8,648 bases of DNA from an uncultured Clostridia bacterium. Lineage in GTDB: Bacteria; Bacillota; Clostridia; Lachnospirales; Lachnospiraceae. A model generated the notes under the pieces. The model was not told the origin of the DNA, made no database searches, and saw only the letters and a program-made list of their open reading frames with translations. Of this stretch, positions 1 through 4,410 are shown piece after piece. Position numbers and translations under genes: made by a program. The DNA is taken from contig CAMORF010000081.1 in the NCBI GenBank assembly GCA_946623485.1, forward strand, positions 1 to 8,648, given 5' to 3'. Within the stretch, counting starts at the first letter, position 1. Each line of letters starts with the position of its first letter.

Positions 1-401
1 AGCTGATTCGGGACATGCGGCCCCGGAACCCATTCCCTGAGAGAGAACTTCTTTTTCGGAGGAGCTTCATTCAGGTTTGCCTGGGCAGCCTGCGCACCTT
101 CCCCCCCGGGTGCCGCGCCTGGCGTAACTGTCTGCTGCCCACTCTGCGCGCCACTTTCTGCAAAGGAAGCCTGCGCATTATTCTGGAACGAAGCCTGCGG
201 CGTGCTCTGCACGCTCTCACCTGCAAAAGGCATCTGATTTGCCATTGGCTCCGCAGGGACATTGCCTGCCATCTGATCTGCCATTGGCTCTGCCGGCGCA
301 TTGCCTGCCATATCCTTTATTTCCATTGCAGAAGCCTCTATTCCGGAAGTCTTTATCTGATCCATTACAGAAGCTTCTAACCCATCCATGTTTTCTGCCA
401 T
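1..401 (-). CDS. Unknown protein, N-terminal part only (runs off left edge)
   Basis: An open frame begins at ATG 401-399 and stays open for 133 codons to the window edge, so its stop lies outside. AAGGAGG (413-407) sits 5 nt before the ATG, which is close to ideal and makes translation convincing. The visible protein is low-complexity: nine Met, many Ala, Gln, Pro and Gly, no Cys and no hydrophobic segment. Residues 31-43 and 44-56 are near-identical 13-residue repeats (MAGNAPAEPMADQ and MAGNVPAEPMANQ), and a QASF motif recurs at 69-72 and 77-80. The composition then changes sharply to a basic stretch, PPKKKFSLREW, at 114-124, which suggests a disordered tail leading into a folded or membrane domain beyond the edge. 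It lies 102 nt after rimO on the same strand, with no clear promoter or terminator between, so it may be read through from the operon. I do not recognise the family. Many Clostridia have pgsA after rimO; this N-terminus does not look like PgsA. Confidence 0.8.
   Translation of the reverse strand, partial: MAENMDGLEASVMDQIKTSGIEASAMEIKDMAGNAPAEPMADQMAGNVPAEPMANQMPFAGESVQSTPQASFQNNAQASFAESGAQSGQQTVTPGAAPGGEGAQAAQANLNEAPPKKKFSLREWVPGPHVPNQ
231..308. repeat. 39-bp tandem duplication, two copies
   Basis: Positions 231-269 and 270-308 are adjacent 39-bp units that match at 34 of 39 bases. The length is a multiple of three, and on the minus strand it encodes the two 13-residue repeats in the partial gene at the left edge. 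An EAS motif upstream in the same protein (residues 9-11 and 22-24) also recurs at a 13-residue spacing, so the tail may have grown by repeated slippage. Confidence 0.85.
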
Positions 402-503
402 TTTTTCCTCCTTACTCTCCACCGCATAAAGGTTGCATTCAGATCCTTAGTTTCTCTGGGAATGATGCTTATCACCGGAGCTGATTCGCAATAACGATAA
501 TCG

Positions 504-1847
504 TCAGCCGGAAACGGGAACCGCAGTGAGGTCATATTCAGAGGATCCGGTAATCATAACACGTACGAAATTGCCGGTCTCAAGCGGTATATCAGTATTC
601 ACAAAGATGTAACCATCCACTTCTGGCGCATCGCCATACCCTCTGCCGATGTAAACGTTTTCTCCGGGGACATACCCCTCGATGAGCACATCGGTCTGAC
701 TTCCTTTCATCTTCTCATTCAGATCCAGGGAGATCTCCTGCTGAAGCTCCATCAGCTCATCTCTTCTGGAAAGCTTTGTCTCCTCGTCGATCTGATCCCC
801 CATCCCGGCAGCAGGCGTCCCTTCCTCCTGGGAATAAGGGAATACTCCCAGCCGGTTGAATTCCATTTCATTGATAAAGCGACACAGATCTTCAAACTGT
901 TCCCTGGTTTCTCCTGGAAATCCGGTAATCAGGGTAGTACGCAGAATAATATCCGGAATCTCCCGGCGAAGCTTCCGGATGATTGCGCGAAGGTCATGCT
1001 CACTGGTACGGCGGCCCATTCTTCTCAAAACCGAATCGTTGCTGTGCTGGATCGGAAGATCCAGATAATGCACCAGCTTTGGTTCCTCCTTCATACAGGC
1101 AATCAGGCCATCATAGATCTCTTCCGGATAGCAATACATCACCCGGATCCAGCGGATCTGCTTTATCTGCGCCAGCTCATGGACCAGTTCATGCAGGCAC
1201 TTCCTGCCGTAAAGGTCTGTCCCGTACAGTGTTGTCTCCTGCGCGACCAGAATCAGTTCCCTGACGCCGTTTTCCGCAAGGCGCTGTGCCTCACTGACCA
1301 GGCTGTTTTTCGGGATGGACCGATATGGCCCCCGCATGGAGGGAATCGCGCAGTAGGTACAGTGCTTGTCACAGCCCTCCGCAATCTTCAGGTATGCGTA
1401 ATGCCCGCCTGTCGTGAGCATCCTGCCGCCGTCTTCCAGCGCGATCTTCCTAAGATCATCCAGCCGGATGGGACGTTCTCCGGCAAGGGCTTTCTCTATG
1501 ACTTCCCGGATGGCATCATAGGCAGTCGTCCCGACAATCGCATCCACCTCAGGAAGAGACTGCCGGATCTCCTGCGCATAACGCTGCGCCATACACCCGC
1601 AGGCAATGAGCGCCTTGCAGTTTCCGTCCTGTTTATATCGGGCCATCTCAAGAAGCGTATCGATCGATTCCTGCTTTGCTTCTGTGATAAAGCAGCAGGT
1701 ATTCACGATGATCACGTCTGCGTCCTGTTCATCATCGGTCAGCAGGTAATCTCCCTGCCCGATCAGTGCAAGCATCTTCTCCGCGTCTACACGGTTTTTA
1801 TCACAGCCAAGGGAGATAAACAGGATCTTCGGCTTTGCCTTCGTCAC
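504..1847 (-). CDS. rimO: Ribosomal protein S12 methylthiotransferase RimO
   Basis: Radical-SAM enzyme that adds a methylthio group to the conserved aspartate of ribosomal protein uS12, using two iron-sulfur clusters. The 447 residues match the family length. The N-terminal UPF0004 domain carries the auxiliary-cluster cysteines C15 (SLGC), C51 (VNTC) and C85 (CGC). The radical-SAM motif CxxxCxxC is C159/C163/C166 in EGCDKHCTYC. The last ~65 residues fit a TRAM domain. SLGCDKN and the VNTC-CFI context favour RimO over the related MiaB, as does the operon position after rpoZ. Translation starts at GTG 1847-1845, whose GTGA overlaps the rpoZ TGA by 4 nt, indicating coupled translation. Three GGAGG copies lie just upstream inside rpoZ. 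No hairpin with a U-tract follows the stop, so transcription may continue into the gene starting at 401. Confidence 0.95.
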   Translation of the reverse strand: MTKAKPKILFISLGCDKNRVDAEKMLALIGQGDYLLTDDEQDADVIIVNTCCFITEAKQESIDTLLEMARYKQDGNCKALIACGCMAQRYAQEIRQSLPEVDAIVGTTAYDAIREVIEKALAGERPIRLDDLRKIALEDGGRMLTTGGHYAYLKIAEGCDKHCTYCAIPSMRGPYRSIPKNSLVSEAQRLAENGVRELILVAQETTLYGTDLYGRKCLHELVHELAQIKQIRWIRVMYCYPEEIYDGLIACMKEEPKLVHYLDLPIQHSNDSVLRRMGRRTSEHDLRAIIRKLRREIPDIILRTTLITGFPGETREQFEDLCRFINEMEFNRLGVFPYSQEEGTPAAGMGDQIDEETKLSRRDELMELQQEISLDLNEKMKGSQTDVLIEGYVPGENVYIGRGYGDAPEVDGYIFVNTDIPLETGNFVRVMITGSSEYDLTAVPVSG

Positions 1848-2206
1848 TTAGCCTCCTCTGCCTCCTGTGCCTCCTGTGCTCTTTCATCGAGGATCTCTTT
1901 TGCCTGCTCTGCAGTCGGGATGTTTTCCTCAACGAAACGGTCTGCCATCTCAGAAATCTCCAACGCGTCCTCCAGGCTCTCGTCCTTGGAGACGATCCGG
2001 ATCAGGCCATCCTCCAGCTCGCTGACTGCTTCTGAGAGAGGCTTTTTTCCGCTCGGAAGGCCGCTGTGATCTTCCTCGGCAATGATCTGCCTGGCTCTCT
2101 TTGCAGTTGCCATGACAATGGAATACCGGGAATTGATAACAGGGGTATCATCTTCAGAATCCTGATTGATGATTTTCATTAATTCAGTATAGGATGGATG
2201 CAGCAT
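1844..2206 (-). CDS. rpoZ: RNA polymerase omega subunit RpoZ with acidic C-terminal extension
   Basis: Small subunit that helps assemble and stabilise beta-prime in RNA polymerase. Residues 1-72 hold the recognisable omega fold: MLHPSYTELM at the N-terminus, then NSRYSIVMATAKRARQI at 25-41 (the conserved helix contacting beta-prime), then GKKPLSEAVSEL at 53-64. At 120 residues it is longer than the minimal Firmicute omega of under 80. Residues 73-120 form an acidic, probably helical extension (17 Asp/Glu against 5 Lys/Arg) ending in a repetitive AQEAQEAEEAK. The start at 2206 has AGGAG (2222-2218) 11 nt upstream. A 106-nt gap separates it from gmk and contains an inverted repeat. I see no good separate promoter there, so it is probably read from the yicC promoter. 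The stop overlaps the rimO GTG. Confidence 0.93.
   Translation of the reverse strand: MLHPSYTELMKIINQDSEDDTPVINSRYSIVMATAKRARQIIAEEDHSGLPSGKKPLSEAVSELEDGLIRIVSKDESLEDALEISEMADRFVEENIPTAEQAKEILDERAQEAQEAEEAK
1852..1874 (-). promoter_or_regulatory. Triplicated Shine-Dalgarno for rimO inside the rpoZ tail
   Basis: GGAGG occurs three times on the minus strand at 1856-1852, 1865-1861 and 1874-1870, a 9-nt period in frame with rpoZ. The nearest copy is 4 nt from the rimO GTG, slightly short; the next is 13 nt away. The same bases encode the repetitive end of omega (AQEAQEAEEA). The nearest copy is the probable functional site; the others may hold ribosomes locally or simply reflect the repeat. Confidence 0.7.
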
Positions 2207-2264
2207 ATCTGATAGTTCTCCTTTTCTGATGCTGATGATTTATTGTGCAGCAGTTCCTTGGAAT

Positions 2265-2299
2265 TATCGTAAGCGCATATAGAAAATGCGTTTACGATA
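2265..2299. repeat. Inverted repeat (14-bp arms) between gmk and rpoZ
   Basis: The arms at 2265-2278 and 2286-2299 pair over 14 positions with one imperfect pair and a 7-nt loop. In the minus-strand transcript the imperfect pair is A·C; on the plus strand it is G·U. No U-tract follows the hairpin in the operon direction, so it is not a standard terminator. It could be an mRNA processing or stabilising hairpin between gmk and rpoZ, or a protein-binding palindrome. Confidence 0.65.
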
Positions 2300-2312
2300 C
2301 ATTAACTGTTTT

Positions 2313-2936
2313 TCACGTTAACTCTTTCAGTTCTTTCTGCAGTTTTGTGATAAACGGAAGGTTGCTTCTGACACGGAGACGCTGGGAGCGGATCAGCGCA
2401 TCCAGTTGGTCGGCACAGTCATCCACATCATAATTGACGATGATGTAATCATATTCTGATACTCTCTGTGCTTCCTCGCCGGCACGTTTCATGCGCCTTG
2501 CAATCACTTCATCCGTCTCGGTTCCCCTTCCCTTCAGCCGCTCCTGCAGCACCCTTGCTCCCGGGGGAAGCATGTAGATCAGGATAGCATCCGGCACCTT
2601 TTTCCGGACATTCAGCGCTCCCTCAACCTCAATCTCCAGGATAACGTCGAACCCGTCCTCCAGCTTTTCCTCCACATAAGAACGGGGGGTGCCGTAATAA
2701 TTCCCGACGTAGCTTGCATATTCCAGCAGCTCGTCTTCTTCGATCATCTCCTCAAAGCGTTCCTTAGAGACAAAAAAGTAATGAACCCCGTTTACCTCCC
2801 CGGGGCGGGGCGCCCGGGTTGTTGCCGAGACGGAATAGGCATACCCTTCGTGCGTCTCAAACAAAGATTTCAGGACGGTTCCCTTCCCTACGCCGGCAAA
2901 TCCGGATAAAACAATCAGGTTTCCTCTTGTTTTCAT
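2313..2936 (-). CDS. gmk: Guanylate kinase
   Basis: Cytoplasmic kinase converting GMP (and dGMP) with ATP to GDP, required for GTP and (p)ppGpp pools. Its 207 residues fit the family. The P-loop is GFAGVGKGT at 12-20, with Phe-Ala where many homologues have Pro-Ser. The GMP-binding segment is SVSATTRAPRPGEVNGVHYFF at 35-55, with R41, R44 and Y53 in the expected places. E72 and the YVGNYYGTP stretch (76-84) complete the nucleotide-binding lobe. The lid region contains RLKGRGTETDEVIARRM. GGGAGG at the very end of remA lies 8 nt before the ATG, and only 4 nt separate the two genes, so translation is probably coupled. The context yicC-remA-gmk-rpoZ is classical for Firmicutes. Confidence 0.96.
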   Translation of the reverse strand: MKTRGNLIVLSGFAGVGKGTVLKSLFETHEGYAYSVSATTRAPRPGEVNGVHYFFVSKERFEEMIEEDELLEYASYVGNYYGTPRSYVEEKLEDGFDVILEIEVEGALNVRKKVPDAILIYMLPPGARVLQERLKGRGTETDEVIARRMKRAGEEAQRVSEYDYIIVNYDVDDCADQLDALIRSQRLRVRSNLPFITKLQKELKELT

Positions 2937-2940
2937 CTAC

Positions 2941-3207
2941 TCAGCCTCCCTGCCCGATCAGCGCGGGCACGCCTGTCAGCCGCCTCCCGATGGTATCGGG
3001 CACCAGGCTGGACAACACAATCCGGTCATTCTCACACACGATCACTGCCTTTGTCTTCCTTCCGGCCGTGGCATCCACCACTTTGTCCTGCTCCTTGGCC
3101 CGTTGCACCAGGCGCTTGATCGGAGCAGCCTCCGGGCTGACAATGGAGATTATTTTGTCTGAATTGACAAGGTTGCCAAATCCGACATTGATAAACTGAC
3201 TATTCAA
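2941..3207 (-). CDS. remA: RemA / DUF370 DNA-binding regulator
   Basis: Small protein of the RemA (DUF370) family. In Bacillus subtilis RemA forms ring-like oligomers that bind DNA and activate biofilm-matrix and osmoprotection genes; the role in this organism is not shown by the sequence. The 88 residues contain the family pattern: FINVGFGN at 5-12, IISIVSPEAAPIKR at 19-32, VDATAGRKTKAVIV at 44-57 and IVLSS at 63-67. P29 and R50 are conserved; positions 18 and 51, Arg in my recollection of B. subtilis, are Lys. The start is TTG (3207-3205): it aligns exactly with the usual N-terminus, and AGGTG lies 7 nt upstream. The TTG is inside the last codons of yicC, giving an 8-nt overlap. Confidence 0.93.
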   Translation of the reverse strand: MNSQFINVGFGNLVNSDKIISIVSPEAAPIKRLVQRAKEQDKVVDATAGRKTKAVIVCENDRIVLSSLVPDTIGRRLTGVPALIGQGG

Positions 3208-4078
3208 TATTCTGCACCTGTTCCCTGATTTTCTCGATCACTGTCTTGAGATCGATCGCGAGATTGCTCGTCTCCAGGTCATTTGCCTTGGAGAGGATGG
3301 TGTTCGCTTCGCGGTTCATCTCCTGGGCAATAAAATCAAGCTTTCGCCCGATGTCGTCCCCCTTCTCCAGTTCCTTCTGCATCGTATCGATATGGCTTTT
3401 CAGCCTTACGGTCTCTTCATCCGTCGCAAGCTTATCAGCAAACAGGACAACTTCCGCGGCAAGGCGGCTTTCATCGATCTGCGTATCCTCAAGAAGGACG
3501 GACATCTTTTCCTTCAGGCGCTGTTCATAGGCCTGGATAATCCCGGGATACCGTGCCTCCACCGCTTCCACCAGCGTCTCCATATGCTGCAGCTTCCCGG
3601 CCAGATCGGCCTTCAGGTTTTCGCCTTCCCGCTTTCTTGCTTCCACCAGCATCTCAAGCGCGCGGTCAAGCGCCTGCTTCAACACGGACCAGACTTCCTC
3701 TTCATCCATGGAATCTTCCTTGAGGCGGAAGATCTCAGGCTGGGCGCCGAGCCTTGCCGCCGTAAGGTCGTTGACCAGATGAAACCGCTCTGCCATCCTG
3801 GCGTAGGCTTCCACGTACTCCTGGGCGAGATGTTCATTGAACTGCAGGTCGTATTCTGCTTCCCCGATGATTTCGTACGTAACAAATACATCGACCTTTC
3901 CTCTGCCGAGAAACTGTTTCAGCTCAGAGCGGATCGAAGTATCCAGGTAGGCGTATTCTTTCGGAATCCGGACATTGGCGTCAAGGTAACGGTGGTTGAC
4001 ACTCTTCATCTCCACCGTGAACTTCAATGTCTCTCCGGAGTATTCTCCACGGCCGAAGCCTGTCATGCTTTTTATCAT
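3200..4078 (-). CDS. yicC: YicC/YloC family endoribonuclease
   Basis: Member of the YicC family (YloC in Bacillus); the E. coli protein has been reported as an endoribonuclease acting on small RNAs. The 292 residues are normal length. The N-terminal signature MTGFGRGE is at 5-12, followed by EMKSVNHRYLDANVRIP. The N-terminal YicC-like domain covers roughly 1-155. The C-terminal DUF1732 domain covers roughly 209-292 and includes LDFIAQEMNREANTIL at 247-262. The ATG at 4078 gives the usual MIKSMTGFG start. The ribosome binding site is poor: AAAGG (4096-4092) is 13 nt away. It is the first gene of the leftward operon, about 47 nt from the predicted transcription start, and is divergent from rqcH. 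Its stop codon is embedded in the start region of remA. Confidence 0.94.
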   Translation of the reverse strand: MIKSMTGFGRGEYSGETLKFTVEMKSVNHRYLDANVRIPKEYAYLDTSIRSELKQFLGRGKVDVFVTYEIIGEAEYDLQFNEHLAQEYVEAYARMAERFHLVNDLTAARLGAQPEIFRLKEDSMDEEEVWSVLKQALDRALEMLVEARKREGENLKADLAGKLQHMETLVEAVEARYPGIIQAYEQRLKEKMSVLLEDTQIDESRLAAEVVLFADKLATDEETVRLKSHIDTMQKELEKGDDIGRKLDFIAQEMNREANTILSKANDLETSNLAIDLKTVIEKIREQVQNIE

Positions 4079-4103
4079 AATTGTAAGTCAGCCTTTGTCT
4101 TGT

Positions 4104-4119
4104 TTTATATGCACATAAA
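4104..4119. promoter_or_regulatory. AT-rich palindrome in the yicC 5' leader (possible operator)
   Basis: The 16-bp sequence TTTATATGCACATAAA is symmetrical apart from one central pair. It lies just downstream of the predicted yicC start point (about 4125), where a bound repressor could block the operon. AT-rich palindromes arise easily by chance, and no regulator is identified. Confidence 0.25.
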
Positions 4120-4131
4120 GATACAGGAAAC

Positions 4132-4161
4132 ATTATAAGTCAATGGTTTCTTTAAAGTCAA
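4132..4161 (-). promoter_or_regulatory. Sigma-A-type promoter of the yicC-remA-gmk-rpoZ-rimO operon
   Basis: On the minus strand, a perfect -10 TATAAT (4137-4132) is separated by 18 bp from -35 TTGACT (4161-4156). Transcription would start near 4125, leaving a leader of about 47 nt before yicC. A second TTGACT directly abuts the -10 box (4143-4138) and is too close to be a -35. Confidence 0.8.
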
Positions 4162-4179
4162 TGTGGATTATGGTATCAT
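4151..4179 (+). promoter_or_regulatory. Possible extended -10 promoter for rqcH
   Basis: TTTAAA (4151-4156) lies 17 bp before TATCAT (4174-4179), which is preceded by TGG, as in an extended -10 promoter. The -35 matches TTGACA at only four of six bases. The -35 boxes of this and the leftward promoter share position 4156, so the two are back to back. The expected start near 4186 would remove part of the closing stem that begins at 4182, so either the start is slightly earlier or the promoter call is wrong. Confidence 0.35.
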
Positions 4180-4180
4180 A

Positions 4181-4382
4181 GCACGCGGATCGTTAGGATC
4201 TGTTACAGAATAACTTGTACATCTGACTTGTCCAAACGCTCATCTGCTGCGTTGGAAAGCCTCGCCGTAGTTATGATTCGTGAAAACGGTTCACCCACCT
4301 GCTGCCCGGAACGTAAAAACGCTTTACGCCGAGGATACCCAGAGGTATGAGGCGCCTTGCCCGCGCGTGAAAAACAGGGGGC
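4181..4382 (+). ncRNA. Candidate structured RNA or regulatory leader upstream of rqcH
   Basis: The 332 bp between yicC and rqcH contain no supported gene; this is most of it. On the plus strand CACGCG (4182-4187) can pair with CGCGTG (4364-4369), enclosing four local hairpins: TCCAA-A-CGC with GCGTTGGA (4231-4256, one bulged A); GTGAA with TTCAC (4280-4294, loop AACGG); CGTAAA with TTTACG (4312-4328, loop AACGC); and ATACC with GGTAT (4335-4348, loop CAGA). GCCC (4359-4362) could instead pair with GGGC (4379-4382), beside the closing stem. No U-tract terminator follows, and the rqcH ribosome binding site starts about 15 nt later, so it may be a leader of rqcH or a processed RNA. I could not assign it to a known class: no T-box signature, and it does not fold as one long 6S-like rod. 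A large Firmicute class such as the raiA motif remains untested. The opposite strand would allow similar pairing, so the strand is inferred. Confidence 0.45.
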
Positions 4383-4410
4383 TTAACGAATAGAATAAAG
4401 GAGAAAAAAC

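Noticed and set aside
479..488. AGCTGATTCG repeated at 1-10 and 479-488
   Set aside because: A 10-base match is expected by chance in a window of this size, and nothing else flanks both copies.
402..503. Terminator or promoter between rimO and the partial gene
   Set aside because: Only a short ACGATAATCGT palindrome near the rimO stop; no U-tract and no paired -35/-10 boxes.
996..2069. 357-codon plus-strand open frame across rimO and rpoZ
   Set aside because: It is antisense to two well-supported genes, has no sensible protein signature, and crosses their junction. It is a codon-bias shadow.
2207..2312. Separate promoter for rpoZ
   Set aside because: GATAAT and TATATG-like -10 boxes exist on the minus strand, but none has an acceptable -35 at the right distance.
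4249..4262. Resemblance of GCGTTGGAAAGCCT to part of a c-di-GMP (GEMM) riboswitch
   Set aside because: The rest of the GEMM consensus and fold is absent; only a short stretch is similar.
4350..4357. AGGCGCCT perfect palindrome
   Set aside because: Eight bases, GC-rich and inside the structured block; too short to call an operator.
4181..4382. T-box leader or 6S RNA for the rqcH upstream region
   Set aside because: No T-box sequence or terminator/antiterminator pair is visible, and the fold is several local hairpins rather than one long rod with a central bubble.
4203..4385. 59-codon stop-to-stop frame on the minus strand in the yicC-rqcH gap, ending SDVQVIL
   Set aside because: The peptide looks reasonable, but there is no ATG, the only GTG has no ribosome binding site, and it lies behind the structured block. 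Kept as a chance open frame, though a tiny gene cannot be wholly excluded.
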